Source of the DNA: Sabellastarte sp. h YS-2021
Lineage: Eukaryota; Annelida; Polychaeta; Sabellida; Sabellidae
Length of the DNA stretch: 64,000 bases
Reading direction: 5' to 3'
Assembly: GCA_964017235.1 (NCBI GenBank)
Contig: OZ024933.1
Span: forward strand, 10,915,962 to 10,979,961
Shown: positions 43,501 through 55,912 of the stretch, piece by piece
How the letters are laid out: every line of letters begins with the position of its first letter
Numbering within the stretch: the stretch's first letter is position 1
Notes under the pieces: generated by a model
The model's database searches: none
Told to the model about the DNA's origin: nothing
What the model saw: the letters and a program-made list of their open reading frames with translations, nothing else
Position numbers and translations under genes: made by a program

Positions 43501-46500
43501 GAAATTTTGATTAAATCATGTCACTGAAAGAATATAAAGGAACACAATTGCAAACCAATCCTCTCAGACCGACTAACAACTTGATTAATGTAACATACAA
43601 GAATTTTTGGCTTTTTCAAAGCCCTCAGAAATAAGTTTAGATTATTTTTGTTATGGCAAATCAATCAAAGCATGAGGCTGTCAAAGCAGAGCTACTGTTG
43701 GCTGTAAGCACAATGACCATTCTCATGGGCCCATAATCTTCATCAATACGGATGATGATCCACATAAAAGTAAAGTATAAAAACCAAGTCAGATAAAATT
43801 AAAACTTGTTCACAGTTAAAAGTCTGGCAACATAATGAAGGTACTGATGAATATGGAAGCCATTGGGAGTGTAAACAGACCAATGGGAATAAGGGAGTCC
43901 CCTTAGCAACTGGGAGGCTAGAAAGTCAAAACATTTTAGACTGAAACCCTCCCTAACAATTGACTCGACAAAGCCCACCAACACAAGGGGGCAGGACTGA
44001 CATCTTCAGTGCTTGCATACATTAGATGATATGTTTGACTTTTCCAAATTTCAGATTAAAAAATATGTATTTTGTGCAATATAAGTTGAACACTTTTCCA
44101 CGATTTCTACCTATTTCATTAATGTGTTAGTAATAATTAGTAATAATATGTATTAGTGTATGTTTACATAATACTCAGAGTTTAACTCATTAATAGTACT
44201 GGTGCTGGACTATATCAGTTTATCTCTCATCATAAACTAAATGAGCCATAGTATTAAAAATGTAAGCTATTGACTTATAAAGTTTGATTTTGAAACTCAG
44301 TTTCTACTTTCTAAAAATGGCATTCTTATGCAGCTTATCATATACCCACTTGTGGTCCCACAATTTCTACTTAAAGTAACCATGTCTTTGATTTTGGTAA
44401 ACTGACATATGTATTGTACAACCCTAACTCTTTTTAAGCATCAATCAGTCAGCATCTTCTGGTTTCTTGGCAACTGAACTTAACAAGCTAATGACAGAAC
44501 TTTAACTAGAACAAACAGGCAAATTCACATAAATGACAGGACATATGTTACAAAAGACTGGACTTTCTTTTCGATTACAGGACTTAGGTACAAGTAATTT
44601 TGCCTACTCTTGTATGGAATGGTATAAATGTATCATTAATTTTAATATATTGTTGTTGGGAATACTCGTTGTATTTTACAGACAATGTAGAATGAAGAGA
44701 TAAATAGAATCTCATCACTTTTATTGACTGTGCCATTTAACAAATAAAAATGCCATAATAGTAGGTAAAAATGTGTAACTTTGTGGTATCTGTAAGTCAC
44801 CTTAGTGGGTGATAAAGTTACACTCAATCTTAATACTGATTTCGAACCCAAATTATACCTTCAATACTAATTGGGATACATTGATTTTCCTGCAAAAATT
44901 CAACACTAAGCATATAATATATATGATACTTGAACTTATTTGTAATTGTCAGTGTTTATGTCAAATAATACCAACATACCCGTTGAACGTTACTTGGGAT
45001 AAATATCTGTTTTGTGCTGAAATTGTCCCATATGGATATCTTATGCATCAAGATGGAGCCAACATATCAGCCTGAGGATTCAACGCAAGCTACCATCTCA
45101 TAGAGAAGAATGTCATCTCCAGACATGCCCAGCCCTACAAGCTGTTACAATTATTGTTGCTAACAATACGCTTAGGCCCTTCATCAGTTGCCTCAGCTGG
45201 CACATCATTCATGTCATTATACAGAACACTGAACACAGCCTTGGTGGAAGAGCCTTACAGCCAACTCATCACACCTCAACCTGTTCTGCATGGACATCTC
45301 AACCCACTACAAACCAACATAATGTTGGCAAAGAAACCACTAGACACTGAATGACCAAGGAGGAGACAAAATTAAGTCAATGATATAACATACTTGTAGT
45401 TTTATTCAACAGCAAACTGATAAAATATTATAAAACACCAACTTCTACATTTAAACCCAGTTATAAACCCAGCTAGAAGCCCATTTAAGACACAGTTTCT
45501 GGCCTCACTTCTTCATTAACTGACGTACTACAGAGCTAGAATTAGAAGTTTTGGTGTAAGTACAATAGGAACCCTCCACATGTTAATTAAGTGATCCACG
45601 ACTACCTCCAGTAAAGTTACAAGTCATTGTACTCACCTGGCCTTATATTGTGACATGCGTGCTGCCACATAGATTGTTACATATAATGATACATCCAGTT
45701 CCAGCCATAACCTCACAATCTAATATTGTAAAACTCAGTATTTGTACTATTGTACTGACATCATTTCCTAGTAAAAATTCAAATACATTTTCATTGACAG
45801 AAGATTTATATGATTACTACAGCTGATTTGAAAGCCATGCTCAGCTCTCTTGCCAGGACAAGAATGACCATTTTATTTATTAAGCAAACCAGGCCATTCC
45901 AAGAGGAGAGTATAAAAGCAATTTCGAAATTAACTCTACTTGTAGTCAAATTACAACTAAACATGTGCCATACAAGTATTATCAGAAACAAAAAATATTT
46001 CAACATCTTTATATTCATATTCATTGTGTTGAATATCGTTATTTCAAGGACAGTAACCCGTGTTCCAATGCATTTCTTCTTTGCTTTTTACTAGGGCGCT
46101 GGACCTTGAAAAATTAATTAAGAAAAAATAAACATGATGTTTAGGGTTTGCTTCTCACTGTCTGATCTACCTTGCCAGAATATTGTGAACTTTTACCGAA
46201 TAAACTTGATTAATGGATGCAAAAATTTTTTGCCTGTTTCTTTAAAATAGTAACTGCAGCAATGATAATACAATGTACAAACAGATGTCCCCACTCATTC
46301 TACAATGTCCTTGGGCACAAGTTTGAAAATTTCTTGAATTTTGTGTGTTTGAGTTCTGAAAGATTTTGGGGTATTGCAAGTTTTTACTTTTTCAACTTGT
46401 TCCTAATTTTTCTACTTTCTCTCTCAATATCTTGCAATACCGCTGCATGTGATCGTCCAGTCAGTTTGGATATCCAACTCTATGGAATCCTGTATTAATA

Positions 46501-46974
46501 ATGTGTAATAGAACATCATATTCTCTCTTTTCTTCGAATTATTTTCATCATAGCCACAGAACAATAAACCCTTTAACCACTGTTCATTGGAAAAGTCATC
46601 TTATGTTGATTATTTACTAGACTGGGCACAAGAAAAATACTGGGGCCAATTAACATGATTTTGGATCTTAATGACTCCTATCCTAAATTTTCCACATTTA
46701 CAAGTACAAGAAGTTGGCTTGTCAGTATCACCAAAAAATAATAAGCTCTGTTCTAAAACAATCACACGTCGCTTACCAATACATATGCCAAGAAATCCCA
46801 AGTTATTTGTAAAGTAGTCATAATTTGTCACCAAACCATTGCTATATTTAACCTTTAAAAATGTTGGGTCACAGAGTCTAATGCCCTACACATACAAATA
46901 AAATTATACAGATATACAGCCAGATAAATAGTTTTCAGAGTCTATGTGAAGTCCATGTTTTACACACCATATGT
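43501..46974. other. Long AT-rich stretch, no recognised gene
   Basis: Frames of 60 to 94 codons occur on both strands (for example 44809-45075, 45154-45354, 46610-46834), but none shows a family motif I can defend. I see no repeats shared with the rest of the window. Confidence 0.35.
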
Positions 46975-47335
46975 CTATTTTATTTTCTGCACATCTCTCT
47001 CCCGGAAACCCCATTCCATCTTCTTACAGTCATCTATGCTGGTGGGACACATCACAACATTATCATGATAGTATATCACAATGGCTTTTAACATGTCAGG
47101 AACAGTATGGTAGATAGTAGAGTACCCCACCGTGAAATTATACTGCAGGGACACACAGTTATCGACCATTTCAAAAGTCTCAGGGTTATAGCCAGGATTG
47201 CCTCTCTGAATAGTATGTTTTTCGAGGTCAGTAGGACAAGCGCTGTTGGATCTCAGTGAATATTTCAGGAAACATTCTCATGAACTTTTGGAAATCTGAC
47301 TGATCTTCATATAGTTCAGATATGAGGTTGTAGTA
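46975..47335 (-). pseudogene. Harbinger transposase, N-terminal fragment
   Basis: The minus strand encodes a SDFQKFMRMFPEIFTEIQQR stretch, then, after a frame change, YNFTVGYSTIYHTVPDMLKA followed by YYHDNVVMCPTSIDDCKKME and WGFRERD. This is the region before the first catalytic Asp of PIF/Harbinger (HARBI1-like, DDE_Tnp_4) transposases, where F-R-V--ST-I---V-, Y--D---CPT and a W--VA-GF motif are usual. The downstream catalytic motifs are not evident, so it is a fragment. A C-terminal fragment of the same family is at 58732-59292. Confidence 0.65.
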
Positions 47336-47655
47336 CTATCCCCTGTTGTCTCTTATTCTGACTCAATCTCTGACCTAAACTTCTGTAGATCTTCTACTTC
47401 TTCTCCCTTGGGCTCTGTGTCTAATTTGAAATATTGCGGTCAATTTATCCAATAAGTTAACCACCTGTGCAGAAATACAGCGTGAATTTTTTCCAGCTCA
47501 GCTAGTTTTTTTCCTTACTTGTTAGTGACAAAAATTGCAATGAACTTGACCAGCCATTCATCCCAAAACATGCATATCCATGTTGACCATGACTTAATCT
47601 TTGCAACAACATGGGTTAATGTGTCACACAATAATTGCTTCCAGGAATATCTGAT

Positions 47656-47745
47656 TAGAATAGAATAGAAACATTTATATATTGCAAAATTGATGGATCA
47701 TCCTCTAATGCGCTTGACGGTAAAAAGGGAAAGTCCAGGGATAAG
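47656..47745 (-). mobile_element. L2/CR1-group LINE, isolated 3' end
   Basis: About 90 bp match the 3' terminus of the copies at 3862 and 34378: a TAGAATAGAAACATTTATAT tail, then GCAAAATTGAT and CCTCTAATGCGCTTGA (plus strand). It is a very short 5'-truncated insertion or a remnant. Confidence 0.85.
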
Positions 47746-47859
47746 TTAAAGATGATTATAACTAATGCAATTAATTGTTGCTTAACCAATGGTGAAATGT
47801 CAATTACCCTATGACAATGTATAACAGTATGTCTGCCAAAGGGAGAAAAAGAAAAAAAT

Positions 47860-50014
47860 TTAATTAAAAACTGGAGACCAATATAAATTTTTATCTATAT
47901 TTTATAAGTTAGCATCCGGAGCAATAGCTGAGAGACTTAAAACAGTATTAGACCCAATTATATCTGAATCACAATCAGGTTTTGTTTCCGGTAGGAATAT
48001 TAGCGATTGTACCAGGCTAATTTATGATTTCCTGTATCTAGCACAAGTTAAAGATTACAGAGGACTCTTAATGTTAATAGATTTCAAAAAAGCTTTCGAC
48101 TCGATATCTTGGAAATTCTTATATAAAATTTTACAAATGTTTGGCTTCAGTGAGGACTTTATACGATGGGTAAAATTATTCAATACAAATATAAAAGCAT
48201 ACATTCTTCAATGTGGATTCTTATCGGAAGAAATTTTAATTGAAAGGGGCTGCAGGCAGGGAAATCCCTTGTCTGCTATTTATTCTTATTGGGGGCTGAG
48301 ATACTTTCAACATTCATTAAATTAGACCCGAACATCAAAGGCCTAAAATTTGGTGACAAACACATCAAAATGACACAGATTGCAGATGACACCACACTAA
48401 TTTTGGATAGAACACAGTGCTCTCTAGAAGCTGCTCTTGAAAATATTTGGAAATTATTCTGGCTTGAAAATGAATATGGAGAAGACAAAAGTTATTTGGA
48501 TAGGGAGAAAGCGATTCTCTAAAGAAAAATTAGATATAGCATATAATCTACAGTAGGGCAGTACAGAATTTTCAATGTCAGGATTAAAATTTTCCACAAA
48601 TATAGAACAGATTCTATCTATTAATTATATTGAAACAATACAAAAAATAAAAAAAAAACATATGCAGAAATGGCAAAGTAGATATATGACACCATTCAGG
48701 AGAATCTCAGTTATTAAAAAAAAATTTTTGCCCAAACTAATACATCTCTGCCAGCACCAGATGGTACTTTGAAACAAATAAACAATCTTATGTTTCAATT
48801 TCTATGGAATCATAAACCTGACAAGGTCAAAAGGAAAACAATATGTGGTGATTATAATCAGGGTGGTTTGAAAATGCTTAACATATTCCTGTTTTAAAAA
48901 GCCTTAAAAATAACTTGGATTAGGAGGACAATTAACCAAAAAGACATAGACTGGAAAAAATTTTTACATGAATCAAACCATAAGGTAAAAAAACTAGCAC
49001 AATTGGGAGGAGATTTTCCTGTGCTTTCCAGAAATTTTGAAAACCAATTTTGGGTAAATGTATTTAAATATTGGACAGGCTTCTGTTTCAGAAACAAGCC
49101 TTTGGCAAATTCAGATATTTCACAATCATGTTTAAGGTACAATAGGCAGATCTCAAAGTATACATTATGCTACCCTGCTTAGCACGAAAAAGGCATTATT
49201 TTGGTTGGTGATATTATAAATTCTGATGGAATTGTAGTAAGTGAAACAGAATTAAATAGCACATACAATTTTGAATGTAACTCGATCGAATATCACAGAA
49301 TAAAACTCTTGGTTAAAAAGTTTTTAAAAACTTACAAGAATGGCAATGTATTTCATAACCCGAGGCCTACTAGGTATACTCTCATGCAAAGTTTGACCAA
49401 ATCAAAAAAGGTAGTAAGGATTTTAACAAGGTATGAGCAAAGAGTTTGAAGAACTTTCTTGTAAATCAATTTGGACCAGAAAATTAGGTTCAACTTTAAA
49501 TGACATAATGTAGGAAAATATCTTTAGTGCCTGCCACAAATCTATACCAGACAATCGTTTGATTTGGTTTCAGTATAAAATTCTGCATAATATATTAGAT
49601 GCTAAATACTATTTAAACAAGCTCAAAATTATTGACTCCAATCTTTGTAGTTTTTGTAATCAACAACCAGAAAGTATTGAGCACCTCTTCATTTATTGTG
49701 AATTTGTTAAAAATTTGTGGAATGATTTAAAAAGATGGATTTTCAAAAAATTAAATATACAAATAGAGTTAACAAACCAGAGACAAATTCTTGGCTATGG
49801 GGAATTCGACATCCACTTTTGGTCCCTAAATTTTAGACTAACACCTACAAGGTATTATGTATATTGGTGTTCAAAACATTTTCAATTGAACTTTTATTTT
49901 CTCCAAGAAGACATTAGAGGTAAATATTCCAAACAAAAACATTTGGCAAAAATTAACCTTTTAGAGGAAAAATTTAGTAAAAAGTGGTTGATATGGGAAC
50001 ATCTGTTTGATTGA
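47860..50014 (+). pseudogene. L1/Tx1-like LINE reverse transcriptase and C-terminal zinc motif
   Basis: RT motifs on the plus strand: QSGFVSGRNISD (about 47971-48006), LLMLIDFKKAFDSISWKFLY (48066-48125), RGCRQGNPLSAIYSY (48248-48292), IKGLKFGDKHIKMTQIADDT (48328-48390) with catalytic A-D-D. The C-terminal region carries a WFQYKILHNILDAKYYLNKL segment and CSFCNQQPESIEHLFIYC (49649-49702), a C-x2-C-x8-H-x4-C zinc motif typical of the L1 superfamily, then W-NDL. At least three frameshifts and an in-frame stop break it. The endonuclease is missing upstream, where an L2 3' end lies instead. Confidence 0.75.
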
Positions 50015-50069
50015 TTGTACAAGTAACAATTTATCATGAAAGCAAATTTAAAACACTGGATATATATTC

Positions 50070-50815
50070 TTGTTTTATTCTTGATCATTGAGTTTGCAGG
50101 CAAGGTTGCAGTCTACACAGTGATGAATTTATGGATGCCTCTTAGGTCCTTAAGGTGGTAGTAACAGGCGTGACACATATTGGTTATGTGGTTGGTAAAG
50201 GTGTTTCCAGAGTCAAAAGTAACACCTAGGTTCTTGACTTTGTCGGTATGGGAAATGGAATTTCCAATAACTTGAGTAGGGAATTTGTTAATGAGACACT
50301 GTCTGGCTTTTCTGTCACCAATGATAATGAATTCAGTTTTCTCTGGGTTGAGTTTAAGTTTCACACCAGCCATCCAGTTTTGGACACTCTGTAAGGTCAT
50401 CAAAACTGGAATCAAAGTTCCTATGGTCCAGAGCTAGTTATGTTTGGGTGTCATCAGCATATAAATGGTGGGTGACATCGAAATTGGAAAGCATATTACT
50501 GAGAGGGGTAGTATAGAGGGTAAAAAGGAGGGGGCCCAGGACAGAGCATCTGAAAAGCTATTACCTAATTAAACCTTCTGTTTACGGTTTGAAAGATAGG
50601 ATTTGATCCACCTCAACACAGTGCCATCAACCTCAAACCAATCCCTAAGTGAATTAAAAAGAATGTCATGGTCGATAGTGTTGAATGCCTCATGGGTCCA
50701 TGGAAGCAACAATGTCATTCTGGATTTTCAGGATTGCTGATTCTGTGGAATGGAGTCTCCTATAGGGTTATTGGTCGACATTGGAGAGTCTCTGCTATAG
50801 GGAAAGTCAATTCCT
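50070..50815 (-). pseudogene. L2/CR1-group RT fragment, minus orientation
   Basis: It matches codons about 15 to 230 of the intact copy at 34504-35775: SNVDQ near 50780 down to KFITV-TATLPANSMI near 50090. The best preserved stretch is VQNWMAGVKLKLNPEKTEFI (about 50330-50390) with KNLGVTFDSGNTFTNHITNM after it. The catalytic YADD region reads in a broken frame, with a deletion near 50545. It abuts plus-strand L2 sequence at about 50815. Confidence 0.8.
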
Positions 50816-51042
50816 CAAGCCATTAGAACCATAGAAAACATTTCTGGTTTCAGAAAATAGTTGAAAACATACCTTTTTAGATTGGCTTATCCTCCACCAT
50901 AGCCTATCTCCCCTATCGGACGCTAATATGGAAACAGACCTTTTTCTGGAACTGGACTATCCCTTTTTGCTCATCAGCGCCGTAGAGGATGTTTACATCA
51001 ATTTCGGTGCTATATAAGTGTTTCTTACTTACTTACTTACTA
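50815..51042 (+). mobile_element. L2/CR1-group LINE 3' end, plus orientation
   Basis: It encodes the last RT codons (LKTYLFRLAYPPP at 50859-50897) and continues into the 3' untranslated end (AGCGCCGTAGAGGATGTTTA, GTGCTATATAAGTGTTTC) with a TTAC microsatellite tail ending at 51042. It is opposite in orientation to the L2 sequence on both sides. Confidence 0.85.
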
Positions 51043-51620
51043 ATGGAACTGAAATCCTCAATGAAATTGGCTTTGGAAACATCGGGGAGCCTATAAACAG
51101 TATGAAAAACAATGTCCTGGGCATTGCCCGTGGATAGGTGAACAGATATGGACTCAAAGTACTGAAACACGGTTGAGGTAGGACCTTAAAATCAATGTCA
51201 TCACAGATGAAGAACCCGACACCACAACCTCTCCCCTCCAGGCGTGGAACATGCGTACATTTATAGCCCGGAGGAGTGACACTCTGTGTCATCTGGTCAA
51301 AGCCAGGTCTCAGTGACTGCAATAATATCAGATTTGTTGCTATTAATGAAGTCTACAAGAGCAACAGACTAGTTTCTGATGGATCTGATGTTTATCAGAC
51401 TACCAGTTAAAATGCTGAATAGAAAACTCATTACAGGTCCATCAGTCAATCGATTATAATCACATTGATCGTAAGTAGCTGCTACTATATTCACTTGGAT
51501 TGGTGGTAACCTATTGTGGATTGAAAGTGAATCATTGATAATTCGATTGTAAGTCCCTCTTAAAGCAGTTCTTCTCAGATTGTCACACAATCTCAAAGCT
51601 TTTCCCATCATATGCTGCTA
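51043..51620 (-). pseudogene. L2/CR1-group endonuclease fragment
   Basis: The minus strand encodes NIRSIRN, ALVDFINSNKSDIIAVTET, then RPGFDQMTQSVTPPGYKCTH and GRGCGVGFFICDDIDFKVL, the N-terminal half of an APE-type LINE endonuclease (W-x-x-P and GGGV-like positions), ending at SKANFIEDFSS. One frameshift is near 51315. The following GDFN and SDH motifs are absent. It may belong to the same copy as the RT fragment at 50070-50815. Confidence 0.75.
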
Positions 51621-51649
51621 CCCCCATGGTATTTCATATCATAAAACAT

Positions 51650-52767
51650 GGAATTGGTCAATTCCTCTTTGCACTGCCTTGCGGAGATGGAACATTAATC
51701 TTATGTATGATAATCCATACTTTAGTATATCGCTGGACAAAAGTCCAGAATATTTTTATTTTCAACTTAGCACAGTTCCCCTGCCACAGAATTTTCTTTT
51801 CACAAGTGAATCCGATTTTCAAATTTGGTATGTGGGTATATAATAGGAAATAGGTAATTTAATTCATTTGTTGCCATTAGGTGCCAAAGCCCATAACGGA
51901 TATGAGGTCAATGTTTGGCAATTATCAAGTTTGAATGATCATAATATTATGTGGCTTCAAAAACATATTGGAAATGAAAATAATTGTTTTGTATCTCATC
52001 TATAAGGCTGCAAAAAATTGACATTTACAACCTGTAATTCTGTATCCTGTGATCTGTTCAATGTCTAATAACACACAATGTCCGTATCTTGTGATTCTTT
52101 CAGTGTCCAACAACATAAAATGTCTGTATACTGATATTTATAGAGCATGCACAACTATGCTTTCCACTCCATGATATGGACGATATCCACAATACAGCAA
52201 ATCTATTCTCTTGTAGATCCACTCACTATATCCAGATATAAACAATGTCCTAAATACAGCAAAATCATTATCTGGTAAATCCATATACTACATCCGGATG
52301 CAAACAATGTTAAAAATATAGCAAATCTCTGGAAGATCCACACTGTATCCAGTTCAATCTAACAAGACTTCACTACAAAATGTAAATAACACTGTATAGC
52401 AGTTCTAAGACACAATTGACTTTCCCTATAGCAAGCAAGGTCCATAATAATGTATGGTCAAACCAGAAAATTACTAAACGAACTTGAAACTGTTACCAGA
52501 ATCACTGAGGAGGCACCAAAAAGCAGCTTAGGGGTTCCCAAATCTATAAATAGATCACCTTAGCAGAGTGTTAACTGGACAAGCTCTAAAGTTTACAAAC
52601 AATCGATAACTCAATGACCTCATACAGTAAGCATACACACATGATACTTTCCTTGACTTAAATCATACATTGGCACAGTGTCTATATATGTAACAAATAC
52701 CTACAGTAATTTTATTTTATACACATTCTTAATGTTTGATACTAATGTAATACATTCTATATTTCAG
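51650..52767. other. Stretch with imperfect tandem repeats, no recognised gene
   Basis: At about 52180-52350 a unit of roughly 60-70 bp recurs imperfectly: TCCACTCACTATATCCAGAT, TCCATATACTACATCCGGAT and TCCACACTGTATCCAG, with AAACAATGT and AGCAAAT in each. An older pair, ACAATGTCCGTATCTTGTGA and ACAACATAAAATGTCTGTAT, lies at about 52075-52135. No coding frame is supported. Confidence 0.5.
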
Positions 52768-52856
52768 AGACTGCATCTGATATGTGCAGGCGTACATTTT
52801 TGCTTTTGATTATTTGCTACTTTGGGCATTTTGTATGAACATGAAAGTTCTGACAG
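52768..52856 (+). other. Candidate exon E4 of a duplicated cassette, probably broken
   Basis: Eighty-nine bases lie between acceptor ATTCTATATTTCAG and donor GTAAGAATT. In the phase used by E1 to E3 it starts TASDMCRRTFLLLIICYFG, again hydrophobic, but meets a TGA before the donor, and its length is not a multiple of three. It therefore looks like a decayed paralogue or, less likely, a terminal exon. Confidence 0.3.
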
Positions 52857-52924
52857 GTAAGAATTAAAACTAATATCTGATTAACTTATTAACATCATAA
52901 AATAATTCGACAAAGATTTTAAAT

Positions 52925-55811
52925 GTTCTGTTAAGATAATGGTGAAACATCAGAGTGGTTCGAGGTGTTAACTGGTGTCAAACAAGGATGCAATATGTCA
53001 GGATTTCTATTCCTACTGGCAATGGATTGCGTAATGAGAAGAACAACACATGGAAACCTTACTGGAATAAGGTGAAAATTCACATACAAATTAGAAGACC
53101 TAGATTTTGCCGATGATGTAGCCCTCATGTCATCAACCAGACAACACATGCAAAACAAAAGCAAGAAACTAAAAGAAGAATCAGAGAAGGTGGGGCTTAA
53201 GATCAACATAGATAAAACCAAAATAATGAAGATAACCCCCCCAAAAAAACAATGACCCAATCATTTTAAGAGGGCAAAAAATAGAGGGTGTCGACAAATT
53301 TACTTATTTGGGGGCAACAATTACACCAAAAGGAGGAGAAATGGGGGACCTGAAGAACAGAACAACCAGAGCTTGTAATACATTTACCAAATTGGGAAAG
53401 ATCACGAAGCCTCCTTAAGATAAAGGTCACCTTAAAATCTAGGTTTTCCTTGATTTTCTCCCTCCTTTAAAATATCTCAGTTTTACAAAGCCTCCTTCCT
53501 TAAAGGAGACCTTGAAAACTACCTTGAATTTCAAGGAAGCTAAGGACCTACCTTAGATTTAAGGAAGTGTCTTTCAAGAAATGCTTATTAACTTTAATGA
53601 ACATTTTAAGGTGAACCCACCTAAATATATACAATTTGAAACGTTATTGTCAAACCTACATCCACAAACAATTTTTTGCTGTGAGAAACACATTCATGGA
53701 GTTTCCTTGAACATAAAGGGCCCCTCCCTTACTTTGGGTAAAAATTGTCATGTGACCTATGGTATTAATTTGCAAAATATACTCACAACAAATCCTGACA
53801 GGCACAAAATATGAATCTATCCATATTCACCAAATGCATTTTTTTTCTATCAAATAAAGGTATTTTTAGCAAACATTTAAAATCAGGTACACTTCAAAAG
53901 GAAAAGCAAATTACAGTGCTACAATAATATTAAAAGCACTGAAATGTGGTTTCCCAATTTTGTGCAACAAATTTTTCTACAAGAAAAAAAAATATCCAGT
54001 TAAAACTGATGTATCCATATTGGCCATATTAAATTATAATTTGCTATTTACAAAAACATTGTACAAATATCCACATTGTTATTACAACTGCATCACATAG
54101 TTATAATTCTTTTATACACATTGAAAGGCAAATGCACATTGTTTTCAGAACTGTTTTCAAAGATATCTATATATGCTATTTTGAAAAACATTGAAAATAA
54201 ATTCATATTGTTTTGACAGTTTATGTGCTATTAATATTTCCTGTGTGTATTTTGCTTATTAATAAACACTGACATGCTGTCCTTCATTGAGTTCGGTTAA
54301 TATGATTGGTTTATGCCAGGGAATGTAAACACAAGTGAGCTGTTGGTTTCACCCTGCATGTGCCACTTTGACAAAAAAATCAATACACTCCAAATCATGT
54401 GATAATAATCTCTAGCTATGTCAAAGTCAGTAAACAAACCTTTTCCGGAGAAAAAAGACATGTTTAAGTAAACACATATTTTATGTAAGGTGTAGTTTAG
54501 TAACTTTTATGAAGAATATTTTTTTTAATCTTATTTATAGTTTGAGTTATAAAAGAATATATAAATAGTGGAACCAAATGGATAAAAAAATTTTATAAAG
54601 TGCCACATAAAACTTTAACAGTGGGATATGTACATTATTTAATGTGTTCATACTGTGGATATATTTTTTTCTGTGGATATGTGATAAATGTTTGTTATAT
54701 ACAGCAAACTAGTGGACATGTATTTCTCTGAATATGTGTTGATCTACACTGTAAAACTTGTCCACTTACTGTTAATAAATCGATCAGAAAGGGATAAGTT
54801 TTGCAGTTTAAAACCTTCAAATCACTTTAAAACATAAAATCAAATGCTTTACAGAGATGTGGTAAGTCTTTTAAATTCAATTTTAGTCGTATGAAGTGGG
54901 GAAAACATGGCATGGCAGCCATATTTAAGACTGGTCTTATTTAAGTGCACAAGTACACATGTACTTACAGTGAAAAAAACATTGGTGTGGTTATAGGTTT
55001 TAGAAACAGCTTCCAAAAGAAATAAAAAAGCAAATAATGTATCTGAAAATTAAAATGTACCTAATGTACTAAGTTTAAACTAGTTAAAATGCTAAAATGC
55101 AATTTACTCTCTTAATATTTAAAATAGAAATGTGTGAAGGTTATACAAGTAATGGCAGGGAAATTCCAAGCGGTGTGGTTATACAGGGAATTGCCCTTCC
55201 TTTGTTTTAAGGAAAATCTTTGGTAAGGTGGAATAAAGGAGGCTTTGTGAAACAGGATTTAAAGGAAGCCTTACCAAAGGTTAGAAATCCCCCTTCCTTT
55301 ACTTTAAGGAAGGAAAAAACAAAGGAGGCTTCGTGAAACCGGCCCCTGGAATAATAACAAAATCACAAGAAAAACCAAAATGAAACTGTTTAAGTCGCTA
55401 GTAACACCTGTACTCCTATATGGATGCGAAGCATGGAAGATGAACAAGGAAGACAATAAATTAATTGACACTTTCCAAAATAAATGCCTCAGGAAAATAC
55501 TTAACATTAGATGGGAAGATCACGTGAGCAATTAAGAAATAAATGAGAGATCAGGGATCAAACCAGTAAGCCAGGAAACATGCAGAAGTAGATGGAAATT
55601 TATAGGGCACATGTTAAGGAAAGACCCAGAGAATGATTGTAACACAATACTTAGCTGGGCGCCTGAGGGAATGCGGAAATGTGGATGACCAAAAGCAACT
55701 TGGCAAAGAACAGTAGAGATTGAAAGAAAGGCTCTAGGTCACAGCACATGGCAGCAGCCAACAAAGATAAATGGAGATGTTCTGTGGAGGCCCTGTGTGC
55801 CACAGGCACCA
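52925..55811 (+). pseudogene. RTE-like reverse transcriptase, two halves
   Basis: The left half reads EWFEVLTGVKQGCNMSGFLF, AMDCVMRRTTHGN and, after a stop, the catalytic LEDLDFADDVALMSSTRQHM (53093-53152) with INIDKTKIMKI. It continues through a frameshift to FTYLGATIT and FTKLGKI at 53401. The right half resumes with TKMKLFKSLVTPVLLYGCEA, DTFQNKCLRKILNIRWEDHV and RSRWKFIGHMLRKDPEN, then SWAPEGMRK. These are C-terminal landmarks of RTE/BovB-like LINE proteins. In-frame stops occur in both halves. Confidence 0.8.
53402..55348. mobile_element. Harbinger-like MITE, 1.95 kb
   Basis: The ends are inverted repeats: CACGAAGCCTCCTT at 53403 and AAGGAGGCTTCGTG near 55322-55337, followed at the right by AAACCGGCCCC. 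The left end lacks the matching outermost bases GGGGCCGGTTT, so it is slightly eroded, and no target duplication is clear. Subterminal CCTTAAA and AAGGTCACCTTA words are shared with the shorter copy at 61273-61648. The interior is AT-rich and non-coding. It splits an RTE-like LINE. The Harbinger label is an inference from the G-rich ends and the transposase fragments nearby. Confidence 0.75.
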
Positions 55812-55857
55812 AGAGGATAGGTAACAGGTAACAACTGTTGAAATACAGTGTGAATAA

Positions 55858-55912
55858 ATGGTGCCTGTGCCACGCTACAGTGTATATTATTAAAGAAATT
55901 GGCACAGGTACC
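55858..55912. other. GC-rich stem-loop
   Basis: GGTGCCTGTGCCA (about 55859-55871) and TGGCACAGGTACC (about 55899-55911) are inverted repeats matching at 12 of 13 positions around a loop of about 27 bases. It stands out from the AT-rich surroundings and lies just past the end of the RTE-like LINE. Confidence 0.6.

Larger units (their letters stand above)
52925..55830 (+). mobile_element. RTE-like LINE split by a MITE
   Basis: RT sequence is present at 52925-53401 and 55349-55811. The two halves are consecutive in protein terms across the insertion. The element ends near GGTAACAGGTAACA (about 55819-55832). It is 5'-truncated: no endonuclease is found upstream. Confidence 0.8.

Noticed and set aside
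53581-53814. 77-codon frame inside the 1.95-kb MITE
   Set aside because: It is too short, has no transposase motif, and lies in AT-rich sequence largely absent from the shorter relative.
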